A DNA stretch of 64,000 nucleotides from positions 67,786,345 to 67,850,344 of the forward strand of contig CM037781.1 of NCBI GenBank assembly GCA_021229015.1, read 5' to 3'. The stretch is from Solen grandis (taxonomy: Eukaryota; Mollusca; Bivalvia; Adapedonta; Solenidae). The notes beneath the pieces were generated by a model that had not been told where the DNA came from, did no database searches, and was given only the letters and a program-made list of their open reading frames with translations. Numbering within the stretch: the first letter of the stretch is position 1; each line of letters begins with the position of its first letter. Below, piece after piece: positions 33,202 to 43,539 of the stretch. The position numbers and the translations under genes were made by a program.

Positions 33202-33665
33202 CTACCAAAGTAAAAGTGATAGTATAGGGTTTGACGTCCCACCGACAATATTTCGGTCATTTAAAGACCATGTCTACTTTAAAGAAATTGCTAATGACAG
33301 AGCACTGACGGAAGCCGGACAATGACCGGTCACAACAGCTCACCTTGTGCACTTATAGTGCGCAGACCTGGGATCGTGTTATCGAAAATAAAAATGGTAC
33401 TTCAGTATGATTTATATACTCAGAGTCCAACTATTTCAATTAGGATTTGAGTATGATACTCAAATTTGAGCCTGTGATTGTAATTTAGTATTTTTGAGAA
33501 ATGCGCTAAAATAAAATAAACAAAGCAATAGTACCACTGTTGTTCACCGATCATGTCATACGATTCAAAGTCGACCAACTTCTGTATTGGAAAAACTGGA
33601 GAGCCATTGATGCTAACAACCGCTTTTACCTGTTAATACAATTAATTCAGTATAATCGGCCATAG

Positions 33666-33715
<50 letters not shown>

Positions 33716-35588
33716 TAAACTGTCTAAACTTGCCCATGTACTAACCAGATAATTAAGTAATTAAGTAATTTGCTAAGGGTCCAAATTTAAGGCTAACTGC
33801 TTTTTTGATTCCGCGTTATACTCGTGCCACCGAGGAGATGAATATGCCTTTCGGAATGAAAAGGATCTGTTCTTTAGATTACTTCATTGAGTGTTCGGTC
33901 AATATTTTTTTTTCTATAAAGAGTTACCATATGAAACGTACATCGAGCATGTATTATATTTTGCAGTGCAAGCCTTGCTTCTTGGAACAGTTGTAAAAGA
34001 AAGCAAATGAATGTTTTTTATATTTAATACAATTCAAGGTTACTGAAATCGCCTTCACAACTTAATTCTATGTCAGTCATACATAATTGTGGATCTTTTA
34101 ATCAAACTAAAAATCTAATGAAGTAAAATCCAGCTCGGATGATAAAAAACAAACCTCTGGTATCAGGGAAGTAAGCTGGAGAGACATCCAGCCGGCGAAC
34201 GAGAGTCCCAGCAGTCCCAGTCTGTTCTTATCTACATAATCCTGCGCTCGGAACCAATCAAATGCCGCCTGTGTGTGAAGTAAGTTTGTTTGTTGGGTTT
34301 TACGTCCCACCAACAGTATTTCAGTCATTTGGAGACGATGTCTACTTGAGATAGATACAGTGCTGCCACACTGCAGTATCACGCCGTTGACACGTGGCAT
34401 GATACAACACCCAGTGGCATTATCCTGACACCGGGCCAACCGGTCCCGCAACTACCCTTATGTACTGGGCGCCAAGCAAGGCAGCTATAACATTTTTACG
34501 ACGTGTGACGTAAGTAGGAATGTACATTTTCTGTTCTTTCAAGATACTTAGACAGTAAAATATTAACATATAGCAAACAGAGTGAAAGGTAGTCAATTTG
34601 TATAAACAAATACAATATTCATGCTCAAAATAAAAAAAGGCCATTAAAATCATTGCAGGTCGTGTTTAAGTCTGAAAATGTACTTTCAATATTGTTATGG
34701 GACTCGCTATGTGATCATGATATCATAATGACAGGTGTTTGCAGGGATCATTCACTTTATCAAATGTAGATTATTATTTGAAGTTGTATATTGTTTGATG
34801 ATAAATACATAACAGGACTTAATATCCCCCTTTAATGTTAGAAAGCTCATTATATCAACAAAACGTTGTCTTGGTGATATTTTGACATTAATTATATATT
34901 ACTCTAATAATCGTTAACATTTTAAAGGGATATTTGCAGAACTGATGCAAGTAACATATTCCATTACAAGTTTCAATGGGTTTCTATTTATACACATAAG
35001 TCTGAAGAGAAACAAAAATTTAATTTATCGTATTGGATTGAGGCTTTTCCTGTTTTGTTTGTTTGTTTGTTGTTGTTTTTTTCTGAATCATTATCATGTT
35101 CAAAATATTCGTAAGAAAACGTACTTTGAAATGGCAGATGCTGACTCTCATGATGGTTTTTGAAAGTCCCTCCCCGTATAGGTAAGACATGGCGAACGTG
35201 ACGTACCCGTGAGAGGCCAGGAGAGCGGCTCGAGTCTCAATCAGAGTCACTAGACCTCCGTATGTGTCCATTACTGCTGGAAATGGACCCTGTCCTTAAT
35301 GGAAAGAACAGATAATGCAAATCATTATAATGGATTTAGCACAAAGAAATATTAAATTTCAAAAAATATTTTCATTAAATATTAAAGGAAAATATGCATC
35401 AAAGTGCTAAATAACCGACTCAAATTTCATAGAATTAACTGTTCTAAAAATCTGTCAGTCAAATTTCCTATAGACTTCCAGATGAAGTATTATTGATTAG
35501 ACCAACAGATCCTAACGACGAGAGTTCTTTGCCCAACAGAATCCAAATAATGTATCAAATATTTTCCAATTACCAAAGTACTTGTCCA

Positions 35589-35619
<31 letters not shown>

Positions 35620-38600
35620 AACCGTCTAAAGGATTAGTGTATAGATGTGCATCCCGATATACATAAACGAAATGAACTCTAGAATAAATTAAATGAGATT
35701 TGTTATTGGTACTCAGTATAGTTTTCATGGATCACTTATAGACTGTTGGTAAACGCAATCGACTCCCGAGAAGTAACGCACATTTTCACGGTCGTTTTCT
35801 CCCTGCATCGTTGGATATCTCCGGCTGACTTGTTCCGTTTCACTTTATGAACCATCCCGGGGGGAAATAAGTAAGCCAGCCATCGTAAGATAGAAGTTGT
35901 TGATTAAATTAACAACCTTTTAAATGCAATACTCTTCGGCGTGGAAGCTTAAAAGTCATGTGCCCGGTAAACCCAATAAAAAAATGGCTGTGTCAGGCAG
36001 CTGTATTAAACGGACTCTATGACTGGTTTTAAAAAACGCGATGCGACCAATGAAATGGCGTAATGTGACAGAACCTAAAATCAAGCAGTAAAATCCCACG
36101 GCCGATTTCAGTCGCCCTTGGGTATTCGACAATGCCTCCACGGTGAGTGTTCTCATGGATTTTGGCATCAGGCATCATCATTTACTACCTCGTGTCTTTT
36201 CAGTGCCATGCTTCGTTGAACTTATGGTTTAGATGGGTGTGGAAAATCATATGAAACTGAGATTTTCTGAAGATTGTAAAATCGTGGGTTGAAACGAAAA
36301 AGGAAAAGTACAATTGAAAGGGTAACTTATATTGGAATTATTGCATAATCAGTAAAAACTAGCTTCTACATAAAATGGAAAGTAATCGTTTATAGTATAT
36401 TGGTAATATGGTTTAAAATTGGTTAAGGTCCAAAATTATTCAGATACATATTCTCATATTAATCTCATAAATATGGACAATAGTCTAACAACCGGGAACC
36501 AGAAGTTAAAAACCATAGGTTGATTGTTTATGGTGAAGGCACCATGCTGAAATGAATACAGTTCTTTTACAACGTTGGGTCTCCGTGGTCGAGAGGGTAA
36601 AGTCGCTGACTTTAACACTCACTCAGCCCCTCTACGCGTGGGTTCAAATACCTGCAGGGTCATTCGGATTTTCATGTTAGGAAATTTTCCAGCTGGCTTG
36701 CGGTAGGTCGGTGGTTCTACCCATATGCCTCCCTGCATTCGGTGTCTTCCTCCACCTGTACTTAGCTGGACGTCGCTATATGACTGAAATACTGTCGAAG
36801 CGACGGTTAACTCAAATAGACAAGTCTTTAACAACGTAATTTTTGTGAACATGTAAGTCACTAGCTGTACCGTATGGTCGTTACATTTGTGAAAAGAAAA
36901 TATATCAGCCAATGAGAACACTACCTTCACGCAGATGAGCTTAGAAATAAATATCTGATCATTTTTGATTGGTCGAAATCCGGTGAAAATCTGGGACAAT
37001 AGCGAAAGCATACAGCTAACGTCGAAAAATCTCAGGGAGTAGTTAACAAGAAACGCCTTTTAAAAGAGGATAGTCAGCGTTAATGTGAATCAAATAATGG
37101 AGAATGTAGAACAGTTGTAAAATTATTATATAAAGCTTCCCCATTGCACTCATTGTTATAATGAAGGTTTCAGTCATACAGAGACAGTGATACAGACTAT
37201 AATATACAGCAGATGTTTATAAAATTCGTTCCGAAACATGTCTCAATGTACATCTATTAGAAGTGTTTAAATAAAACAATTATGTATTCATAAAAGAAAA
37301 TGTTGTAATTCAAAACCAAATACTTTCTTAATATTTCGTGAAAGCTAAGCTTAGTCACTTCAACAATAAAAAAAAAATGATCGTAATCGTTTTCCCTAAG
37401 AATAGGCATTTTCTACTAATTAGAATCTTATATATTCGTTTGGTCTTGTTTCTTGAGCCATCATCCGTAAAGAAGTCAAAAATAAGGTCAGACAGCTACG
37501 GTGAAAAACAACCAAGCAATAAATATAAGTACCTTCCGGGATAAACACAGTTCCCGTGATTCTCCCAACCTTGATCGGCACACGGCGAACTCCTGTGTTC
37601 ATAAACATCCTTTCTACGCTCGTGCTAGCCCGAGGAAATTTCGGATTTGACCCCTTCTCGTACACGCCGTCAAACACCCGAATGTTGACCACGTATGGCA
37701 CGCTGACGTCCTTTATTATAAACGGGGTCCCGAGCTTCTCTGGTTCCATGCTCCAGAACAGACCCATCGGCTCTTTGCCTGAATAAACATACGACATTGT
37801 ATTCAGCTTTATTTAGGGTTTCATGTCCTCATCTTATTCTATAGTAATGGCTAGCAATCATTTACTGATTATTATGGCCATATACTGACCTTGCGAGAGT
37901 TGGGTCTCGAAGAGACAGCATGTAACAGAGACTGGTTGGATACAAGGGAACCCAGATTTGATACACTAGTTCATTTTTTTTTTCGAATACAAGTAGACTT
38001 CAAGGTTCTTTCACGTGCACGATGTATAGTACCGATATATTGGAGACAAATTTCTGGGTAGAACCAGTACTGAGTGCTCCAAGTTTTCCTACATTATATC
38101 AGCCATTTAGGGACATGATAAAGTGCTGCCACACAGCGATAATGACATGCAACACCCATTCATAAATTTGACCAAAGTTGCTTGCACACATTTCTGCATC
38201 GAATAACAAGTTTGATTAAACTATAATGAAAAAAGTAGTACTAAACTAAATGCGCAAGCGAGTCAATCACAATTCATTCGGATTTTTTAACCGTGACTGG
38301 CTGGAATTGGTTACCTCAGTAATAATAGAGAAAGCAAGAATGGCAATGTATTTATTGTTAGCAGTCAATTAAAACAACGTATTCGTCATTTCTTATAACG
38401 ACCGTGTTTACGCATGGTTAAAGCGTCTTTCGCTAGAAAATTTGATCCCGTTGTCTAAATCTATCCCTGATAGTTGAGAAAAAGCATATATAAAAAAGTT
38501 TATAACTTATCAATTATTTTAAAAATTATAAGAGTTATTAGTAAAATAAAAAAAATTTTTAAAATTAAATATGTTAACATTTATGATCAATACAGAAACT

Positions 38601-40096
38601 GTTTTCTTAGATTTACCATTGTTTTATAATCACAAATTTTTGTCTGGAGGTAATGGAATTTTTATAAAATTTTATATCAATTTTATACATTATGAAGCTC
38701 TCAGAATAAATGTGAATAGATATAAAGCGGCCTGTAAAATTGAATTCAATAATAACATAGTAAAATTTCCATTAATCAGTTCTTATTTAAAACCAATTAT
38801 TGTTGGTGCGAATACCAATAAACAAGTTTATAGAAAACTCATAGCAAATAATGATATTCCAAGTAGTCAAGAAAAATGGAATAATGTTTACTCTGATTTG
38901 TCTTTACCATGGAATGATATTTACAGTCTAACATTTCAAATTACAAGAGATTCATATATTCAATGGTTGCAAACAAGGATACTTCATAGAATATTAGGTA
39001 CTAATTATTTGTTGTACAAAATGAATATAACAGATAATAAGATGTGTACTTTTTGTAAAACAGAAGAAGAAACCATATTACATTTATTCTGGAGTTGTCC
39101 AAAACTACAGGTTATCTTTGAATTCTTAAAGCAAAAATTATCATTTATACAAAAAAATTCAGGACTTCTCAACAGTAATTATTTTATATTTGGAGTATAT
39201 GAAAAATACAAAGACAAAGATAGTTATACAATATTATTTTTAGAAGTTAAAAGATATATTTTCCTATGTAAAATGAAACAAATTTTACCTAACTGTCAAT
39301 CAATGATGAATAGCTTAAAATTTGCTTGGGAAATTTATAAATCTACTAAAATTAGCAATGCAGAAAGAGAAAGATGGTCAGTTGTAAGACTTTTATCTCA
39401 AATATCTTAAAGGATATTTAATCCAAAACAAAACAAAAGAAAATGAAATCTTAATCACGACAACTCATCCATAGAAATATATATTTGGTGAATATGTTTC
39501 CCCCTCCCCTCTTTTTTCTGTTTGTATTTCAATGTTTTTTGTTCTTTTTTTCAGACCCTATAAATGATTAATGATAATATATTGCATAAATTGTATATAT
39601 CTTATGTATAATAATGTACGGTGTGGAGTGGGATGGCCTCGACCCACACACACCTATTGACGAGGAAAATAAATGGGGTGACCCTGATTATAGGGACCTG
39701 AAAAAAAAAAGAAAAAGTAAACCTCTTAACCATTCATATCATTCGTTGCAATGTTGCGTGCACTAATCATTCGAGTGTATTATTGTAGATCTAGTTGTTA
39801 CCTACCTATAAAGGTCCCAGCTAAGGAATATGCCTCTTGGCTGTCTACACATCCTGTTCCGTCTGCCCGGTAAACAGCCCGCGATTCAAACTTCACAGAA
39901 TGCGTCTCTACATTCGCCACTAAAGTGACGAGTTGGTTCGCCTGAAGACCTGTCAGTTTCATTGTCACTTTTTGGTCGACCAATGCCTTGGCCGGACTAA
40001 CGGTAATGGTTGGTGAAGTGGCATTACTGGAACATTGAACGCTTTTTGGGCGGTTCAAATGTTTTTGAAGAATAATTAATCTCTCCATAATGGTAC
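33117..40096 (-). CDS. acyl-CoA thioesterase / bile acid-CoA:amino acid N-acyltransferase-like gene, 3' incomplete
   Basis: Six exons on the minus strand join without a frame break: 40096-39806 (ATG at 40088), 37778-37533, 35294-35125, 34268-34155, 33629-33535 and 33201-33117. All donors are GT, all acceptors AG, and the phases agree (1, 1, 0, 0, 2, 0). The joined product is about 331 residues. The first part is the Bile_Hydr_Trans domain (ITVSPAKALVDQKV, AVYRADGTGCVD, SLAGTFIGKEPMGLFWSM). The second starts the alpha/beta-hydrolase BAAT_C domain (GPFPAVMDTYGG, LLASHGYVTFAMSY) with the nucleophile elbow GLSFAG, Ser at about 256. Family proteins are about 420-480 residues and end with the Asp and His of the triad. 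Those roughly 100 residues are missing here and were not found downstream, where the Gypsy element lies. The gene either has a distant last exon or is broken. Enzymes of the family hydrolyse acyl-CoA or transfer the acyl group to glycine/taurine, often in peroxisomes. Confidence 0.85.
33223..33400 (-). mobile_element. SINE family 2, degenerate tail copy in intron 5
   Basis: Shares GACGTCCCACCGACAATATT and GTCATTTAAAGACCATGTC with the SINE at 43220-43513. The tRNA head is not recognisable. Its end is about 20 bases from the acceptor of exon 6. Confidence 0.5.
33535..33629 (-). CDS. ACOT/BAAT-like exon 5
   Basis: Acceptor ATTAACAG, then VKAVVSINGSPVFPIQKLVD and FESYDMIGEQQ. KAVVSING is the conserved strand after the elbow helix in this family. 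Donor CAGTG|GTACTA leaves phase 2. An alternative donor six codons earlier gives a phase that does not fit exon 6. Confidence 0.72.
33666..33712. repeat. (TA)n microsatellite
   Basis: About 46 bases of pure TA in intron 4 of the ACOT/BAAT-like gene. Confidence 0.9.
33713..34150. other. intron 4, no feature seen
   Basis: AT-rich intron sequence between exons 4 and 5. No repeat was recognised beyond the TA run. Confidence 0.5.
34155..34268 (-). CDS. ACOT/BAAT-like exon 4, nucleophile elbow
   Basis: 38 codons: AAFDWFRAQDYVDKNRLGLL then GLSFAGWMSLQLTSLIPE. The Ser of GLSFA is in the nucleophile position, where thioesterases have Ser and BAAT has Cys. The usual G-X-S-X-G ends in Ala here. The acceptor sits only about 15 bases from a SINE tail in the intron. 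Donor CCAGAG|GTTTGT. Confidence 0.82.
34284..34505 (-). mobile_element. SINE family 2, head-truncated, in intron 3
   Basis: Matches 43220-43513 over the tail and body (TTGTTTGTTGGGTTTTACGT, GTGCTGCCACACTGCAGTAT, CTATAACATTTTTACGAC) but stops before the tRNA-like head. GTAAGT-type words at both ends may be its target duplication. Oriented like the gene, with the tail at the exon 4 acceptor. Confidence 0.75.
34506..35124. other. intron 3, right part
   Basis: AT-rich sequence between the SINE and exon 3, with a T/G-rich tract at about 35050-35085. No gene. Confidence 0.5.
35125..35294 (-). CDS. ACOT/BAAT-like exon 3
   Basis: Acceptor CCATTAAG|GA completes Gly, then QGPFPAVMDTYGGLVTLI, RAALLASHGYVTFAMSYL and YGEGLSK. 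Donor TTCAAA|GTACGT leaves phase 0. Hydrolase domain start. Confidence 0.82.
35295..36574. other. intron 2, left part
   Basis: Contains a C-run/A-run tract at 35588-35622 and a GC-richer fragment at about 35930-36150 with GGGTATTCGACAATG, resembling GGGTATTCGACGATG at about 23442-23456, so a dispersed repeat. No exon. Confidence 0.4.
35588..35622. repeat. poly(C)/poly(A) tract
   Basis: About 21 C followed by about 12 A. Same design as 20255-20297. Confidence 0.85.
36575..36817 (+). mobile_element. tRNA-derived SINE, family 1, full length, in intron 2
   Basis: A box TGGTCGAGAGG, B box GGTTCAAATACC (one change from consensus), conserved body and tail (CTGAAATACTGTCGAAGCGA). Lies antisense to the ACOT/BAAT-like gene. 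Confidence 0.85.
36818..37532. other. intron 2, right part
   Basis: AT-rich intron with nothing recognised. Confidence 0.45.
37533..37778 (-). CDS. ACOT/BAAT-like exon 2
   Basis: Acceptor TTTATTCAG|GC. The split Gly codon joins FI-G-KEPMGLFWSM. Donor GGAAG|GTACTT. Encodes the rest of the N-terminal beta-sandwich domain, through VPIKVGRITGTVFIPEG, where the hydrolase domain begins in relatives. Confidence 0.85.
37779..38559. other. intron 1, left part
   Basis: Contains a degenerate trace of SINE family 2 at about 38065-38165 (GTGCTGCCACACAGCGATAA). Otherwise AT-rich. Confidence 0.4.
38560..39715 (+). mobile_element. 5'-truncated LINE (Tx1/L1-type) in intron 1
   Basis: Contains the last 279 codons of an ORF2-like protein (38571-39410): DLPLFYNHKF, GIFIKFYINF, WLQTRILHRILGTNYLLYKM and the zinc-binding end CTFCKTEEETILHLFWSCPK (C-X2-C-X8-H-X4-C). 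The endonuclease and RT parts are absent, as usual after incomplete reverse transcription. After the stop there is about 300 bases of 3' UTR and an A-rich tail at about 39700-39717. The frame is uninterrupted, so the insertion is probably young. Antisense to the host gene. Confidence 0.8.
39806..40096 (-). CDS. ACOT/BAAT-like exon 1 (first coding exon)
   Basis: Begins at an acceptor (CTTTTTCCTTTAG, AG at 40098-40097) eight bases before the ATG at 40088, so a non-coding exon lies upstream. 94 codons plus one base. The donor reads TATAG|GTAGGT. The N-terminus shows no obvious signal peptide or membrane segment. Confidence 0.85.
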
Positions 40097-40536
40097 CTAA
40101 AGGAAAAAGACAAACTGCACATAATTAGGGTCATAAATAAGAAATAAACATCAAAGAAGATTAGATATTATATTGTCAAGATTTATGATTACAAAATACT
40201 ATGTTAACTATATTTCTATTTTTCTCCCAAGTATATATAAATTATGTGCAAGTATCACAGAAAACTAGAACCATCGCTTAAGGTGATTAATACCTCCTCA
40301 TCCCACCTTGTCCTCATTTACACAATATAGTGGTGTGGCTAATACGTTTTGTATGTTACGCAGTTTCTGGATGCGGGTCCAGTTTCCACTTGTGACCATG
40401 GTGGGTACGGGGTGGTTGATCTAGGAATATAATTCACTATCGATCACACTATTATTATTTTTTTACTCAAATAACATCGCATGGAACGTCGAAGCTGCCT
40501 TATGTCGACATCTGATGACTAGTCATTGCGTCAATC
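40097..40536. other. upstream of the first coding exon of the ACOT/BAAT-like gene
   Basis: AT-rich intron or promoter sequence. No TATA box or CpG-rich island was picked out with confidence. Confidence 0.35.
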
Positions 40537-40745
40537 TGTCTTTACACAGAACCAACTTGTCTTTATCAGACAATCAGCTTGCCATTATATGAAGTTGATT
40601 TGTCACAATATTAAATCAATATGTCTTTATATAGAGTCAACTTGCCGATATATGGAGTCAGCTTGCCGATATATGGATTGGAATTGTCATTATTTGGAGT
40701 CAACTTGTCAATTTATGAAGTTAACATGTCTATACGTATATATAG
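40537..40745 (+). repeat. 21-bp minisatellite running into the assembly gap
   Basis: About ten units of 21 bases, each starting TGTC or TGCC and ending GTCAACT, GTCAGCT or similar (for example TGCCGATATATGGAGTCAGC). The unit length is a multiple of three, so the translation shows a 7-residue repeat; this is not evidence of a protein. Confidence 0.85.
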
Positions 40746-40845
40746 NNNNNNNNNNNNNNNNNNNNNNNNNNNNNNNNNNNNNNNNNNNNNNNNNNNNNNN
40801 NNNNNNNNNNNNNNNNNNNNNNNNNNNNNNNNNNNNNNNNNNNNN
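40746..40845. other. assembly gap (100 N)
   Basis: Exactly 100 unknown bases between the 21-bp minisatellite and the first ~450-bp satellite unit. Both flanks are tandem repeats, which explains the gap. Confidence 0.98.
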
Positions 40846-40849
40846 AATA

Positions 40850-42014
40850 TGCTGAACATCTGGCATCATTAATATGCGAGCGCAAACACCATTTTTCACT
40901 ATTTTTAGCTGTGACGTCATGTGACGTCATAGGGTGCTGAAGATGCTTTTGTTCAAAAGCGCATACTTTACTTTCATAATTCTGAAATTTTCATTATTCT
41001 GAACAACTGGCATCATGTCGAAATCATTGCCCTAATATGAAAAATAAGAAGTATGCTTATGACGTCACATGACGTCATATGACGTTCCGACTCCAAAAAT
41101 TTGTAGAAATTCTGCAGAACTGCAAACTGTGTAAGTTTCAACTTTCTATCTCATCCTGAAGCTCTTTAATCCTAAAATGAAATTTTCGGTCCTATGTTCG
41201 AATCTTATTTCAGCCACACAACTTCGGTCTTTCGGAATTTCAGTTAGCTGACAGGATATGCACACCTTTGGTTCAAGATGTACCATCTGTGAAAATTTGA
41301 AGAAAATCCGACCATAAATGACGGCTGTAGAGCGCGAACACCATTTTTCACTATTTTTAGCTGTGACGTCATGTGACGTCATAGGGTGCTGATGATGATT
41401 TTGTTCAAAAGCGCATACTTTACTTTCATAACTCTGAAATTTTCATTATTCTGAACAACTGGCATCATGTCAAAATCATTGCCCTAAAATGAAAATTAAG
41501 AAGTATGCTTTTGACGTCACATGACGTCATATGACGTTCTGACTGAAAATATTTGTAGAAATTCTGCAGAACTGCAAACTGTGTAAGTTTCAACTTTCTA
41601 TCTCATCCTGAAGCTCTTTAATCCTAAAATGCAATTTTCGGTCCTATGTTCGAATCTTATTTTAGCCACAGAACTTCGGTCTTTCGGAATTTCGGTTAGC
41701 TGACAGGATATGCACACCTTTGATTCAAGATGTACCATCTGTGAAAATTTGAAGAAAATCCGACCATAAATGACGGCTGTAGAGCGCGAACACCATTTTT
41801 CACTATTTTTAGCTGTGACGTCATGTGACGTCATAGGGTGCTGAAAATCATTGAAATCAAAATTTCCTCACGTGACTAATAAGCCATAAAAATTTCATCG
41901 TCCTAGGTCCATTGCAACATATTAAAATAAGCGTTTAGTTAGGAAGAAGAAAAGAATAATAATAATAATAATAACTAGATTTCATTCGTTGATACGAATG
42001 ATAGGACTTTCTGC
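40850..42014. repeat. ~452-bp CRE-rich repeat array, type A, two units and a partial
   Basis: Units contain AGCTGTGACGTCATGTGACG, GAACAACTGGCATCATGTCG, ATGACGTCACATGACGTCAT, TTCTGCAGAACTGCAAACTG and TCCGACCATAAATGACGGCT, repeating at 452 bases. The block ends with CCTCACGTGACTAATAAGCC, (AAT)n, CTAGATTTCATTCGTTGATACG and AGGACTTTCTGC. The open frames of about 78 codons on the minus strand exist because the units are nearly identical. Confidence 0.9.
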
Positions 42015-42315
42015 TAACATTGAAAAATAATTTTAAATATTTCGTATGGACTTTTCATGCATGAACTTTGTGAAATAAGCCATATTCCAAAAATAAATAA
42101 ATCTTTATTTTGATATCGCTTTCTTATAACTTGACCAATTGTAGTATTCTAGGTACCAAAATAAATGGCCTGAAAATCCCGACAATTCCATTGTAGCATA
42201 TTCTAGTTTATAGGTATTCAAAATATAAGCAATTAAACTTAAACCTCTTAATTCTGCATATCAAAATTCTTTTTTTTTTATTTTCGTGTACAGTCGCGGG
42301 AATAAAATAGTAAAT
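42015..42315. other. AT-rich spacer
   Basis: No feature recognised between the satellite block and the foldback. Confidence 0.4.
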
Positions 42316-42740
42316 CACGGTGCATACCCATATCGGCAGGCTCTCTGCGGAAATCGCTATATCAGCAGCTCTCTGCGTTCGCACCGGTCATTCTCTGCCA
42401 TAAACACTAGCAAACGCTGGACGGAAGGGAAAGAAACAGACCAATGGTCATTTTTCAAAGGTGAGTTGCTCAATATTAAGTATTGCACGGAATATTAGAG
42501 TATTTTAGCTATGTATATGCGTGTAAACTTTTCAATTATATACATAGCTAAGATACTCTAATATTCCGTGCAATACTTAATATTGAGCATTTCACTTTTG
42601 AAAAGTGACCATTGGTCTGTTTCTTTTCCTTCCGTCCAGGTTTGCAAGTTTTTATGGCAGAGAATGATCGGTGCGAACGCATAGAGCCTGCCGATATAGC
42701 GATTTCCGCAGAGAGCCTGCCGATATGGTTATGCACCGTG
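42316..42740. repeat. foldback: two 203-bp inverted arms with a 19-bp loop
   Basis: Left arm 42316-42518, loop 42519-42537, right arm 42538-42740. Arms begin and end CACGGTGCATA...CTATGTATAT and are about 93% identical by eye, with roughly 14 differences and compensating small indels. Each arm also holds an internal repeat of CTATATCGGCAGGCTCT-like words. A transcript would fold into a long hairpin. It may be two copies of a dispersed repeat (see 6660-6775) in head-to-head position, or a foldback transposon. Confidence 0.9.
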
Positions 42741-43219
42741 TAAATGCTACCATGCAATAGAATCGTCGACGCGTGTAGCCTCGTGAGTTAAATTCCAATA
42801 ACGCTTGTATATACGATCGAGACGACTGTATTACACAAAGTTACTTCATTTTGCGCTTTTAGCTAACGGACAAATTAGCTTGCAGCGTCTTGAACGGATG
42901 ACATGTGTTGATCATTTTGTTTCAAACGTCTACACTTATACACGCTCATGGTATCTCAAGCTGGCAATTAAATTACATTGTACTATAACATATATTTTCA
43001 CATAGGTTATCATTTATCATAAATTTGGAATATAGCTTATACAACATTTATCGATTGATAACAATAAGTCGGGATATTGCAATGTTTAACAACGGTCTAA
43101 ATGACATGTGTCAAAACGCTCAAAGGATTATGGGTAACGCAATGCTGCAACTAATATGTATAAGTAACGTAAATAAAATGATTTGACAAAACATTAAATC
43201 ATTGTCAACACTTGTTTAG
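42741..43219. other. unassigned sequence
   Basis: No gene or repeat was recognised. A 66-codon plus-strand frame here has no domain. The last 12 bases are the left target duplication of the SINE. Confidence 0.4.
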
Positions 43220-43513
43220 TTTGTTTGTTGGGTTTAACGTCCCACCGACAGTATTTCAGTCATTTGGAGACGATGTCTACTTAATGTAGTTATAGTGCTG
43301 CCACACTGCAGTATCACGCCGTAGACATGTGGCATGATACCACACCCAGTCACATTATCCTGATACCGAGCCAACCAGTCCTGCAACTACCCTTATATGC
43401 TGAGCGTCAAGCAGGGGAGCTATAACAGTACCATTTTTTACGACTTTGGTATCGAACCCACGACCTCCCGCTCCCGAGGCGGACGCTCTAACCACTCGGC
43501 CACCGGGAACGGT
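43220..43513 (-). mobile_element. tRNA-derived SINE, family 2, full length with target duplication
   Basis: Read on the minus strand: tRNA-like head with A box GTGGCCGAGTGGTTAGAGCG and B box GTGGGTTCGATACC, body, and tail ending AACCCAACAAACAAA. It is flanked by 12-base direct repeats ACACTTGTTTAG at 43208-43219 and 43514-43525. Truncated relatives are in introns 3 and 5 of the ACOT/BAAT-like gene. Confidence 0.9.
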
Positions 43514-43539
43514 ACACTTGTTTAGCTAGTAATATCAAT

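Noticed and set aside
34107..34451. 114-codon minus frame taken as one exon
   Set aside because: Its first two thirds are SINE sequence. Only 34268-34155 matches the ACOT/BAAT family, with a proper acceptor and donor.
40526..40930. Plus and minus frames spanning the N gap with a 7-residue repeat
   Set aside because: A 21-bp minisatellite plus unknown bases. The gap makes the frame meaningless.
42286..42757. Two similar small frames on opposite strands
   Set aside because: They are the two arms of the foldback read in opposite directions.
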